A stretch of 19,109 nucleotides of DNA from Acanthaster planci (GCF_001949145.1 NW_019091879.1:1-19109), one strand, 5' to 3'. Counted from the stretch's first letter, positions 1-11,040 are shown. Program-made: numbers and translations. Notes: generated from the sequence alone by a model not told the origin.

Positions 1-31
1 ATACGAAAAACTTCTATAGAATTCTATAGAA
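1..31 (+). repeat. Left terminal inverted repeat
   Basis: Begins ATACGAAAAAC and contains the 16-bp perfect palindrome CTATAGAATTCTATAG at 13-28. It matches the reverse complement of 11295-11325 at 27 of 31 positions (differences at positions 5, 11, 12 and 29). A weaker, gapped match continues for about 40 more bases. The first few bases of the true terminus probably precede the window. Confidence 0.72.
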
Positions 32-215
32 TGATTTATAGACCTCTATAGACATATATAGAACACTAAAATTTCTATAGAAACCTCTAAGAATATTCTA
101 TAGAACAATTTTTTGTTCTATAGAACTTTACAGAAGTTATATGTAATTCCATTCCCTATAGAAATTGCACTCTATAGAGGTTGATAGAGAGTATATAGAA
201 ATCATTTCTGTACAG
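1..215. repeat. Left subterminal array of CTATAG palindromes
   Basis: Eight CTATAG cores lie within about 175 bases, mostly in the context TTCTATAGAA, with further one-base variants such as TTATAGAC, TATATAGAA and GATAGAGAG up to about 215. The unit spacing is irregular, so this is a cluster of binding-site-like palindromes and not a simple tandem satellite. An array of the same unit with the same count occurs at 11041-11325. Subterminal repeats like this are where transposon-encoded DNA-binding proteins act in CACTA elements. That role here is inferred. Confidence 0.8.
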
Positions 216-853
216 AATTTTCCATTATTTCTATTGAATATGTATTACTGCTTCTTGTTTCTGCTGAGCCTCGTGAGCATAATGACCAACATGAAACATG
301 ACCAAGTCGCTTCTGCAACAAGACTGAAGGCACATCATAAAAGAAGCTGCTGTTTGCTTGTTTGCTTCGCACAACCTGTCTGGAATCTTGAAAAGTCAAG
401 CCATGATGAGGATGCATGATGATGAATTTGTTTACAATTTCCATGCATAAAACACAATTACAAATTCACAGACATTAAACACTGCACGTCAAGGTTAATC
501 AAGCGCAATGAACTTTAATATCTACAAGCAAACAAACATAGTGCTTCGACCAAGGGGAAAATAAATACAATTTTGTGAATTTAACATTTTTACAAAGTTA
601 CTGCATGGGCAAAACTGAAATACATGTTAATGCCATCACAGTCCACATTAAATTTTGTGAATAGAAATTGTGTTTTTTAATCCTCAACATATTCATGTTT
701 TGAAAAGATTATTTAATAATCCCATCCCAAGAAAACCTAAGACCAAAATTTCAGACTCGCCCTATGATAGTGAACATAACACAAACACACACTTCAGTAC
801 ATCAAGTTAAACATTTGCCAGAATTGTTCCCAAGGATCTCAGGTTACAAGCAT
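216..853. other. Non-coding stretch, 3' flank of the transposase gene
   Basis: AT-rich and without a convincing reading frame; the short open frames here have no recognisable features. It should contain the minus-strand 3' untranslated region. Two ATTAAA variant polyadenylation hexamers lie on the minus strand at 712-717 and 676-681, the only weak candidates. I see nothing else. Confidence 0.5.
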
Positions 854-3800
854 TTAGTCCTGATCAACAATGTTGGGAAGAATTGACAGTACTTCATCTT
901 TACCAGTGTCAATAAAAGCAACTTTGCTCTCAAACTCAGTTAATGAACATAACCTGTATTCTTTATGACCTTTTACACTATGTAATCCGCCATGTGTTAT
1001 AGATCTTTGCCTGTCCACAACAAAAATACTTCTTATTTTGAGAACAGACACATATAGCATGCATGTTTTCTCACAGCTGCATGAGTTTATCTCATTACAC
1101 GATAAACATACCAAGATGATTCTTTTTACAACTGCAACCGTGCCATTTTTTAAGCTGATGTAGCAGTCTATTCGCTTCCTTCGTTTATGGGTGTGTGTAT
1201 CAGTTGTAATAGTTACACCTCGTATAGAGACCCTACTATAACAAAGTACAGTTTCACAGGTATATCCTAATTGTTGTAGCAAATTGCCTTCATTGTTGCC
1301 AAGCCGAAGCAGTTTGGGTGCACCTCTAAGCAAAATGCCAGAGACATCTCTTTGAATAGACTTTGACAATGGAAAGTGATTGATACTTGATTCAAAGAAA
1401 TTCCTCTGCGATTCACTTTCCTGAAAACAGTCCAGCGCAATATGAGGGAGTATTCTGCTCAGCAAAAACTTCTTAGAAATTTGAACTTGTACGTACTGAG
1501 TACCTGAAATCATTTTACCAAGTTTGTGATTCATACTTTCGAAAGCATAACAAGATATTGACCATAGTGGACCCCAGTTCCTAACAGAATCGGCCATGTG
1601 AATGAGCTGATGGACATTATATGTCATGTATTCTTTACCGTACAGATCTTCAAACTCAAGAACAAATTTTACTAGGAGAACCTCTGCTTGATTTATCATT
1701 GTATGGTCCACACAGTTTTTCGACAAAATATACACTGCAGTGACCAAGGTCATCCAATGTGCATAGTATGTAAAAGGAAGTACATGTTTAAGAACTGATG
1801 GTGAGTAGTGCAGAAGCCAGGCTCTCCATTCATGGGCCTTCCAGTATCTTCTGTTAGAGAGCGATCTTGCAATACGCATGACTTCTGCAGGAGGTCTGAT
1901 GTGGCTAAGTCGTTCATTCAACATAGACAAACAATTGCCAATATAACATGGCTTCTCTGTATTCTCTAGCCATAGAAATGTCAATGCTCTGACTACACCA
2001 AGACAAACTGTATGCATATAATCAACAACAAAGCCCGAGATGATGTTAAAGTGAAATAATAACAAAATGATGGATGGCCCTTTCACGCCATTGACAGTTG
2101 TGTTTGTTTCAACTGCCAAATGACAGTCTTGTTTGAAAGCCCTTTCGTCCCTTTGCCTGGGTAGTTCTTCCAAGTTAGTCAGAGGGTACACATTTGCGTG
2201 TCCTCTACCCTTTTCAACTTGTTCACCTGGATGGAGACACCATGAACAGCCGTATTTGCCATTGAACTGCATGATGTTCTGCAGTTGGCATCTGGCCACG
2301 CTATCACATGTAAGTGGCCCGGGAAACACCTTACTGTTTCTAGGATTTAAGCCTGCATCTACCCAAGACACTCCTTTACTACTCATTATGTTCATTTCTT
2401 GGATAACTGGCTTCAGAAATGAGTCAAACCTTGGCTTCCCACTTCCAAACCAAAGGCCACCCAACAAAATGTGCTTCCTTCTAACTGCATAGGGCAGTTC
2501 ATTGATCATCAATTGAAGAGGCCAAATGGAGAAATTTGAGGAACTGAAGACTGCTGCTCCATCCGATCCCCAAGTAACACTGAGGTCACCCTCTCCCATT
2601 GGAAGCTGTTGGTAACAGAGGCCACTGTGTACATTATCACTACTTTTGGAGAGTTTATTTTGAATTTGCGGATCTTCTAGAAGTATCTTAATCTGTTGGG
2701 AAATGCTAAAAATAATGAAGTAGTTACCAGAGGTGATACTGTCATCATAGTGGATGACTTTCCCACAGTCAGAACAAGGTCTGCCGTCTGTCCCAACATA
2801 ACCTTGACATGAACCACAGTATACATGACAATCAAGAGGGCCACAAAAACCTTCAAAATGTTTGTTAAAAAGATACTTGGAGACCGGAAAGAAGGTGTCC
2901 CTTGGCAAATGAAACTGGAGCAGCTGCAACAGACTGCTTAGACCTTCATGTGTCAATCCATGCCGAAGACAATGGGCCATAATGAGCAGCAGACTCTCCT
3001 TCTTTGTCACTTGAGCATCTGGATACAGCAGACCATCCTATTTAAATAAAAGATACATATAAACGTCAATTAATGTTCAATATTATGCATGGCAACAATT
3101 CTGCAAAAGCTCTTAAATGTGATGAATTCCCACATACCAAACACATGTTTAAGCATCAACATTACAGCTCAAAATGCGAAAATACAAATTGATACTGTTT
3201 GAATCAAAACTATTGGGGGATACATGAATTTATATTACATGTATGTACCTCATATAAATAATTGCTTTCAAAACTTGCCCTGATCATTGCATTTATCTTG
3301 AGTCAGTTGTGTACTAGCCATTTATGTAGCTGTGTTAGCCGCATGGATGCAAATATACAAACCACATGATACTTTTTAAAAGGAGAGGAAAATTGAGATA
3401 ATGACAACCCCATCCTTAAATGAGCCCTGGAGTGCATCAGACTCAGGCCTTGTTTAACACTTACCAAACTGCATTGATATTTCCTTTTCCCCACACTTAT
3501 GAAATGTTGGGCCATAATGCACAGCCTACCAAGATGAAACTTGTAGAATTCTCACATTAATCTCTATGAATTATTTGAAATTTATTTACCAGGTCATGGT
3601 CAGGCTGATCAGAATCTAATGGACTAGACTCAAGGGCATCCTCTTCACTCTCTGTGTTGTCTCCACTGTTGGGGTTCTGTTGGGTTGAGCTATTTGTGTC
3701 GTCATCTGATGAGCTAGAATGTACGAGCTGTTGATATGCACGAAAAGGCCAATTTCGTTACATGTTAGACCCACTAAGCACTATAGAATATATGCAAACG

Positions 3801-6075
3801 TAAGGCATTGCAGGTTCAAATTGCATGTAATGGTCATAAACCACACAGCTACTGCGGAGACACTGGTCAAAAACCATGACAAACTCAACATCTGAACAAA
3901 CACTAAGTCATATATATTCAATGGTCAAAGAGTGCATCAACTCTTACACGTGTAAGGAAGCACAAATTCAGGTGTCTGTTTTACACTTATCATATGGGAC
4001 AAATGCATAAATCTTCCCTTTTTGCACTTAATAATCAACAGCTACATGTAAAAATATATGCACAGGTAAAATGACGACGCTTCATTTTTGTTGACATGTT
4101 CCTGCAGTCTACTGTGTACTTTGGACATGTTCAAAAATACAAGAGTAGAATGTACTGTCCATTTTACCTTTCAATGCAGAAATACACAATCTTTGAAAGT
4201 TTTTAAATAAACCCCAATTTTGTTCTCTCCCCTCTAACTACAGAAGAATGACTTAAATTTATTCTGCGCATGCTAAGTATCATACAGTGTAGAACTCATG
4301 GAAAATAAAAGAAATATTTACCAGGTCATGGCGGTTAAGCTGATCATCCTCATCTAATGGACTAGATTCGACGAGGGCATCCTCTTCACTCTCTGTGTTG
4401 TCTCCACTGTTGGGGTTCTGTTGGGTTGAGCTATTTGAGTCATCATCTGATGACCTGGAAAGTAAAGGCTGTTGACAAGAAGGGAAAGCTAGTGCAAAGG
4501 TAGCTGCCTTGTCTGAAGATGTTTTAGCAGATGAAAAGCCCTACCCAATGGGATTTGTACATACTTGCTCACTGCCATGTTGCATGTGTCAAGCGCAGGT
4601 GTTTGACTTTGCACATGCACTTTTTGGATGATTTTGTAAGATTGCTTCGCACAATTTCAGACTATCAACCTCACTTTTAACAGCCGTAATTGCACAGATA
4701 GTTCCTGGATTAGGCCGAGTGATCTTAAAATCTTAATGCAGCAGTAGACTGACATTTCCTTCAAACAATGAAGCATTTAAGCTACATCATGTGCTTATAC
4801 TTGTCAACAAAATATTTATTTTCTTCAACAGTAAAATATTAACTATTTAAATGAGTACCCTTGCCACATAAACTACCACTAACAATCAATAGCCAGGCAA
4901 AGATTGTCTTACCATTTTATCCAGCTTTCCATTCCTTCGAGTTTGACCACAATCACCATCACTTATATGTACATGTACTTCATCAAGTTCATGGATAGGT
5001 TGCTGTTGCAAAAACAGAGACAAAATGGGATGGAAATGTTAATTTGAGTAACTAGGACTCTGGTACAGCTCTTCTAAACTTTGGACATATTTGCCGACAG
5101 AAAAAAAAGTATTATGCTTGACTAGGTCAAGCCGAGGTATGAAATTAACGAAAAGATACTTGTTCATAGAATACATGCGCATACATTAGTCTCGAAACTT
5201 TTTCCACCATTACCAACAGTACTGCGTCCTTTTATCAATGCAATCCTCAGTTTTCACATTCTCGACCTAATCTACATTGTAATGAACCGTTTTTGCTGTT
5301 TTTGTTGCAATTTATTTCTGAACAGACGTTTTCATTGTTGAAATATACAAGAGAGAGATTAGGGGCCTAGTTGAAATTCTTTCTTACCATTAGTGGTCTG
5401 TGAATTTCCATAGATTTTATAATTTGCATTGAAATCCGGACGTTTACATAAAAAATGCTTAGCCCCCACCCGAGACATTGTGTGACCACAAAAATAATCC
5501 TAGATACAATCATGACAATACGTTAAAATCATGACAATATAAGCTACAAAAATATACAATACTACTAGTGGGCCTATGGCCCGGCCTACAAAAGTACAAT
5601 ATTAAATAAGCCTACTTACATGTCGTATTTTTGCACTTGAGAGATTTGATGGATCTTCTTCCATGCTATCGGAACTGGAGTCCCATGTTATCGAAGCTGA
5701 AGTCGAAGGAGGCAATGGGTTAGACCTACTACTGGGCCCGAGGCCCAAAGCGAACGCATCACCATCATGATCATGATGGCTGGCAGAACCAACACGACCA
5801 ATGCCATACATGTCGATGTCAGAATCAACACCAGATACATCTGCATCACTATCTGTGCTCTGGAAACTATCTGTGTCTCGGTCTTGTCGGTCACTGATTA
5901 CTGTTTTAGTCTGCCTAAAATTATGCTTTCGCCGACCCCGATCAGGGAGAGAAAGGAGATTATCCGACAACGTGCATGGCATGTGGCACAAGTTGAAGTG
6001 TCCCTCTTTGTATTTTCTTCTGGGCCTTTTCTTTTTCTTTGAAATTGCGCCTATTTCACTTTGTGAACTAGCCAT
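854..6075 (-). CDS. CACTA/EnSpm (Tnp2-like) transposase, five exons, about 1004 aa
   Basis: Predicted exons, in order of transcription: 6075-5620, 5002-4913, 4468-4322, 3727-3590 and 3037-854. All have GT donors and AG acceptors and join in phase 0. The start ATG at 6075 has G at +4; the stop is TAA. Residues 1-152 carry a lysine/arginine-rich stretch (KKKKRPRRK, a likely nuclear signal) and a Ser/Asp-rich tail. Two further acidic exons follow. The large last exon holds the transposase core: a zinc-knuckle pair at Cys351/354 and Cys365/368, WGSDG (Asp436), a TCDS...CSWC segment (Asp522), VDYMH (Asp616), YNVHQLIH, and NWGPLW with FESMN (Glu777). These blocks are the hallmark of metazoan Tnp2/Transposase_21-type enzymes, which cut and paste DNA in the nucleus. 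Which acidic residues are catalytic is inferred. The last exon has 727 uninterrupted codons, so the copy looks intact. It is divergent from the BEN-domain gene. The family call is firm; the exon ends are predictions. Confidence 0.85.
3590..3727 (-). repeat. Tandemly duplicated exon, downstream copy (exon 4 of the transposase)
   Basis: 138 bp, phase 0 at both ends, encoding an acidic Ser/Asp/Glu-rich segment containing SSTQQNPNSGDNTESEED. The acceptor is ATCAACAG at the 3728 side and the donor is CTG|GTAAAT. It is nearly identical over most of its length to 4322-4468. Another AG 14 bases further in would shift the frame, so the CAACAG acceptor is preferred for both copies. Confidence 0.75.
4322..4468 (-). 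repeat. Tandemly duplicated exon, upstream copy (exon 3 of the transposase)
   Basis: 147 bp, phase 0 at both ends, with the acceptor GTCAACAG and the donor CTG|GTAAAT. It shares the SSTQQNPNSGDNTESEED segment with 3590-3727, and the flanking intron bases (GTAAATA after the donor, CAACAG before the exon) are shared too. The copy starts lie about 730 bp apart. It differs by small in-frame insertions (extra codons near LVESS and DEDDQ). Both copies can be included together, singly or alternatively without breaking the frame. Confidence 0.75.
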
Positions 6076-6671
6076 GACAAGTAAGGAAATCTGGAGGCGT
6101 GCTTCTATATTGCTGATTTCTTCTTCAAGCCAATTTTACACGATATTGTAATGATAATTCTACACAACAGTTGATAAATCGCCCCGTGCCACGCGTTGTG
6201 CCTCGTCCATCAGTGTCATGTCATCGATAAATCGTCACGCGTACGTATGCATTCTCGTATCCAATTTCTAGCGTGCTAATCGAACATCTTTTTCTGACAA
6301 CTCTGGGAACGTGCGCAAAGCAGGTAGACTAGTTCCCTTTCTCTCCCATGTTTCTGAACATCAATCAACGATTGGGATGGGAACCAGTCTAAGCAAATTG
6401 AGCATAGGGGGTTCCATAAATGAACCAATACAAGCACCCCCCAAAAGCTTATCACTGGTACCCTGATGGGCTCCATGCTGCATTCAAGGACGGACACCAA
6501 TGAAATTTGCCACGCACGCACACAGCCAGCTCTCTCTAGCTCAGGCGCGTAATTTCAAGCCACACGTAGAATAGAAGCGCAAGCGTGCTCACGTTACTCG
6601 ACCTCAGTCATACATGTCATATTCTTGATCGACATTATTCAGAATTGTTGTCCAACGCTTTCGACTAAAAA
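6076..6671. promoter_or_regulatory. Divergent intergenic region between the transposase and BEN genes
   Basis: About 600 bp separate the two start codons, so this stretch must hold both 5' untranslated regions and probably both promoters, unless non-coding first exons lie elsewhere. It is richer in CG dinucleotides than its surroundings (for example CACGCGTTG, CACGCGTACG and GCCACGCACGCAC). I see no convincing TATA box on either strand. No CTATAG unit is present, so any control through the terminal palindromes would act at a distance. Confidence 0.5.
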
Positions 6672-9600
6672 ATGGCAGGAATTGGGTGCTCCCTGTTCGT
6701 GTTGGTAAAATGGGTCAACGAGGAAGACATGTGGGATGTTCTTCCCATCAAGAATGCAGTCGGTGTGATCACCGAGATCGACCTTCGAGACGCGACAGGC
6801 TGCGGTCATGGCCGTAATTCTCAAAGAGTCTTTGAATTTTACTGGCGGAGAGGACGGGAAGCTGCACCATGTACCATTTTGGCATATGGTAAGTAGGACT
6901 TGGCGTCATTCTTTTCTTTGTTACCTGATTGTATTTTAATATATTTATAAATTATAGTAAATTAGTTTAGGAAATTCATTTCTGGCAGTGGATATTAAAC
7001 CGCGGCATTGGCAACAAATTCCGTACTAAAGGTCTTCTGCCCTAGGACTAGTCCTTTCTGATTTGTCCAAATCCATGACGTATTTATTGCCAGCAGAAAT
7101 GTCTGGAACTATTTTACCTGTAGTTTTGTGACTGTAGTGTACATGTACATGCACTTTTGTAGGCCTGCTGCGCTCATACGCTGGATCAATCTGTTGATCC
7201 TATTCCACTTCCGGCAATTTAATTCATTCACAAGTTTGAGTCTCAATCGATCTTCGATGATTAGAGCATCGGTCCGATTATTTTTTTTCATATACATGTA
7301 GGGCCGATATTATGCAGGTAAGCTCAAAAGGCAGCCATTTGGCAACTGAGAGTTTTAAGCCCAAGAGTTGCCTTGCCTAAATTACATGTAGTTTAGTTCC
7401 ATCATAGCGCTTAGGTTCAGATCAAAGCCATCTTGGACCCAAACTATAACTCGGACCCAAATCAACTCGGACCAAGCACCCACTGCCTATAGTCATATGG
7501 GTAAAGCTTCAACATGTACTTGGCAGTCGACATGGTCAATGAGAACATCTGAGCATGTAAAGAAAGACGTAAGGTGTGTATGAGGCATAGAAATCTCTAA
7601 GTGGATTTGACATTAAGTAAAATAAAAATACGCACGTGTGAAATAACGTGTATTCAGCATTCCATTTTTTGTAATGCCGTAGAACTAGGTATTAATTATA
7701 ATTAAACTCTTCTTGGCAATTTCAGGGAGACAAAAGGAGATGGAGAAGAAGTTGGAAATGGAGAGGACCAAAAATGATGGAGGGACCAGTGAGTCTTCCA
7801 TTTCAGTCAGGGAAGAGGAACTTGGTGTTGGACGGAGAAAAACCCGCAAGCCAGCTCGTTTAGAGAGTGATCCAGATTTCGAAGAGTTTGAACAGGTGTG
7901 TGTATTTTATGTGATAATGGTCTAAATTTTCAATAGCTGTCATGCTATATCCACAGCATATATAAAAAAATTGTGAGGGGGAAAAAACATGTGTTGAACT
8001 TTTTATTAATGAAATCCATCCATTTCAGCATTGCTTTTTTTAGTTAAAAGCATATGACATTGTGCAAAAAAGGGGAATCTGGTGAAAAATGTAGGATGAC
8101 TTAGAGAAAATGTACTAAAGCAATTATCTGAAATAATTGAGCTGATTGTGGGCTATACACATGTACACTTCATGTTTTCCCTGTGGTTTGACTTTACAGC
8201 CAGCTAAGAAGAAGCAAAAAGCTCCTGTGGCAACCCATGCCATCTTGGATGAGCTGCAGAGGAGACAAGTTCGTAACCAGGAGGAGGAACTTGCACATAA
8301 ACCAGATTGCAGGTGTGCCAAGTATGACAGCCTTCGAGCCAAGTATAAAGAGTTGAAAGCTGAGAGGACCAGGCTGTCAGCAGAGGTGGCTGAGCTCTCC
8401 AAGTTCAAAGGTAAATTCAGAAACTATCTAGCAAGCCTAACCTAATTTGGAAAATATCTAACAAATAGGTACGTGTATGTGTACATTCTCATGCACTATG
8501 TACTATATACATGTTCATTTGTGCTAGAGAAAAAGCCACCAAAAGCACTACATAGAGCACCCTGTTCAGAGCATGGTTCTGATTTCTTTTTCTGTATGCA
8601 AAGTCCCTGTAGGTTAAGTCAGTTTACAATATAAAGAAAAACTTTAAACTAATTCATGTTGCTGTTCACTTACTGAAGACATGTAGGGCCTATGCTCAGG
8701 TAAAGTGCATTTCTACATTTTTCGTATTCTCTTGTGTGTTATTTGCAACTTTCTTGAAAATAACTTTAAGAAGAGGAAATGATAGCCCGTTTGTAAAACA
8801 ATGCTCGAATATTTAATTAATTAAGTGGTGTTTTATTTCAGAATTGCACACTGTTGTGGATCAGCTGAAGGTATTGTGTAGCAATGCTACATATACTTTG
8901 GCTTCAGAGAAAAATGATGGGGACACATCCTTCTCTGACTCTACTCCAGTCAAGAAGCCAAGCAGCAAAAGCAAGGTAGAGTCAAGAGATTATACCATTG
9001 TGAGACCAATGAATTTTCATAACTTTCATTTGTCCCACTCTGACAATGCTAATGTTCTCTCAACGTAGGGTTCACAATCAATTTTTACCCTAGGGAAGGA
9101 TATTTTGTCTTGAAGGATCACAGCTCCCCTGTACTAAATTTCTAGCTCACATCTTCACATGCCCTTGGGTCAGCATGGTCACAGGAAATGCACTAACCTA
9201 CATAAATGGTGATGTTGTATGACAAATGTCATATTCCTTGGTAAAATGGCCATGATTAACCATTAAACTTGGTTGTTACAACTTGTATCTGTGGAAAATA
9301 AAATGCTTTTTCCCTATCTTGCACAATTTTTCAGGTTGACATTGGGTATGGTGTCCTCATGGACAAGGGCCAACTTCTGACCGTTGTGCAGGGAAGTGAC
9401 ACTGCAACAAAGTTGGCCAGGAATCTGTTTTCTGCCCTCTTCAGCAGGGATGAAGTGATGGGCAAGAGCTTGACGGGGAAGAAGAGCAACGCCCATCAGG
9501 ACAAGGGCCCAAAGGAAGCTCTTGACCCTGCAAGAGTGAAAGCTCTTCTCGGTATGTTTTCTAATTGTCAAGACCATGAACATATGTTCTGTGCCTGAAA

Positions 9601-10059
9601 AAGTTTAAATATTCCTCCTCCAATCTTGTTGCTTGCATTGTCTTGGATAAATTCTCCAAACCGGAATGGCCACCTACCTGAGCAGTTTGCCATATTTGTA
9701 AATCAGTTAGTCTCATATGACAATAAGTGATTGATTAACAGTTCATATCTTGTTTTAGACTAAGCCAAACACAAACTAAAGTAACCAAATATGTGGACAT
9801 ACATGTACCTGTAGTCGACTATTAAGCTCAGGAAAATTTTGGTGCTATACATGTACTGTACATGTAAACCCATCTACATGTTTGTCCTAGGTGGTTACTT
9901 AAAATAGCTGCTCTTTCAATTTTTTTAATGTTGGCGCATGCTATCAAATTGTTTTCCCATATAGACTACACTTTGAAGAGGTTCCCGTCAGCCTCCGGTG
10001 TCCTGCTACGTCAGTCCCTTGCCAACAAAGTGAAGGAACTATCGAAACCAAGGGACTAG
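6672..10059 (+). CDS. BEN-domain DNA-binding protein, six exons, 347 aa
   Basis: Predicted exons: 6672-6888, 7726-7895, 8200-8410, 8842-8975, 9335-9551 and 9965-10059. All have GT-AG borders and phases that fit (1, 0, 1, 0, 1). The ATG has A at -3 and G at +4. Residues 1-72 form a compact domain (FVLVKW, DVLP, FYW, CTILAYG) of the kind found at the N-terminus of many invertebrate BEN proteins. Residues 73-150 are charged, with RRKTRKPAR and PAKKKQK as likely nuclear signals. Residues 165-215 form a heptad-like coiled coil (YDSLRAKYKELKAE onward), suggesting a dimer. Residues 245-345 match the BEN domain: ARNLFSALFSRDEVMG, then ALDPARVKALL, then a final helix with LRQSLANKVKEL. BEN domains bind specific, often palindromic DNA and act in chromatin. 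Its place between the terminal repeats, head to head with a transposase, suggests an element-borne accessory protein; a host gene between two unrelated repeats is the alternative. Confidence 0.85.
7435..7480. repeat. Short imperfect tandem repeat
   Basis: Three diverged units begin GGACCCAAACTATAACTC, GGACCCAAATCAACTC and GGACCAAG, each about 16-18 bp long. They lie in the first intron of the BEN gene. No function is suggested. Confidence 0.55.
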
Positions 10060-10424
10060 AAAACAGCTACAAACAATGGCTACATGCCCTGTTTCACATG
10101 AACAAGGGTTTATGCACTACTAACACAGGGTGAGGGTTCCCCTCACTTTCTCTGGTTTTTCAAAATGACTTATCTTCAGAATTCACATCTTGGCATGAAC
10201 AGGAAAAGCCCTTTTAGCTTGTTATAGTTGAGCTCCAAAGACAAATAACACTGCATTCAATTTGGATGCTTCCTTATTTATTTCAACAGATAAAATCAGA
10301 GAAAACATGTGTTTCTTTGAGTTGCTCTTTAATCATCATTATTTAAACCAACTGTAAGATGTTATTTACTCTATTTTATATTTTTATATTGTGTGACCAG
10401 CTGCCACAGTTAGATTTACATTCA
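10060..10424 (+). other. Probable 3' untranslated region of the BEN gene
   Basis: AT-rich, with no reading frame of note and no AATAAA hexamer before the inverted-repeat insert that follows. The first AATAAA on this strand downstream of the stop is at 10787-10792, past that insert, so the transcript may run through it or use a variant signal. I see nothing else here. Confidence 0.35.
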
Positions 10425-10648
10425 TTAACCCTATAACCTTCCCCACACAGAATTAAACAGCAGTAAAGTGTTTAATTCTCTGGGGATAGGTCTGGTAGGC
10501 CCATAACAGCTGGCTTTTGCATGGGTTTGGCATACCTTAGAAAAACAAAGTCCAACAGCCTCTGTGCACAAAGTCCCATATGGGTGTTTAACTTTGTGTG
10601 AATGGGGAAGGTTATAGGCGCTAGCAACCCTTGGGGGCTAGGGTTTAA
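10425..10648. mobile_element. Small inverted-repeat element (MITE) flanked by TTAA
   Basis: A TTAA at 10425-10428 is followed by CCCTATAACCTTCCCC, and the inverse GGGGAAGGTTATAGG lies at 10604-10618. The arms extend imperfectly inward, with ACACAG and AATTAAACA against TGTTTAA and TTTGTGTG. An outer TAGGGT precedes a second TTAA at 10645-10648. The interior of about 216 bp has no coding capacity. TTAA target duplication and CCC...GGG ends are hallmarks of piggyBac-type elements, so a piggyBac-mobilised MITE is the likeliest reading. The right end fits less well than the left. Confidence 0.55.
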
Positions 10649-11040
10649 GCATTTTACAGTAAGAAGTATATATACATGTACATAAAACTTGATCTGCCCT
10701 CTTGCCTAAACGTAGAAGTGTGCTACGGATACATTGCCACCCTCTTTTTTATTTCAAGAGAAAAAACTAAAACGAGCCGTTTCAGAAATAAAATATATAT
10801 AATACATGCACAAAATTCCAGTGTGTCAGTTCGTAATTGGTTGTCTTTTGCAGTATAATTGTTCTAAGTTTGTGACAAGTGACTGAATTCGACTCCAGTA
10901 AAAAGCAGAGGTCTTTTAAAGTTGCTCAGAATGGTGTGTCAAACACTAGGATACACAAATTTGATAGCCATGTTCATGTCTAGTAAATACATGTATGTCC
11001 ATAGACTGACTACATGCATACACTACTGATGCACCATAGC
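10649..11040. other. Non-coding stretch inside the right end of the element
   Basis: AT-rich sequence with several TACATGTA-like palindromes and one AATAAA at 10787-10792 on the plus strand. The only open frame (10676-10858) has no recognisable features. Apart from a possible polyadenylation signal for the BEN gene, I see nothing in it. Confidence 0.4.
10787..10792 (+). terminator. Possible polyadenylation signal
   Basis: This is the first canonical AATAAA downstream of the BEN stop codon, about 730 bases away and beyond the small inverted-repeat insert. In AT-rich DNA a hexamer like this can occur by chance. Confidence 0.25.

Noticed and set aside
165-444. Overlapping open frames on both strands near the left end
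   Set aside because: They begin within or beside the CTATAG array, have no recognisable features and are the length expected by chance.
2133-2492. Plus-strand open frame of 119 codons
   Set aside because: It is antisense to the strongly conserved transposase core and shows no domain or splice partners.
3590-4454. Duplicated exons as mutually exclusive, based on an AG acceptor 14 bases inside each exon
   Set aside because: That acceptor gives a phase that does not fit the exon at 4913-5002. The CAACAG acceptor 14 bases further out gives phase 0 for both copies and a continuous frame, so frame alone does not force exclusivity.
64-5580. A CACTA at 64-68 and a TAGTG at 5576-5580 as the element's ends
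   Set aside because: Five-base motifs occur by chance. The second lies inside an intron of the transposase, and neither is flanked by matching inverted sequence, unlike the 1-31 and 11295-11325 pair.
5767-6151. Plus-strand open frames opposite the first transposase exon
   Set aside because: They are shadows of the Ser/Asp-rich minus-strand exon, whose frame continues into four well-phased exons.
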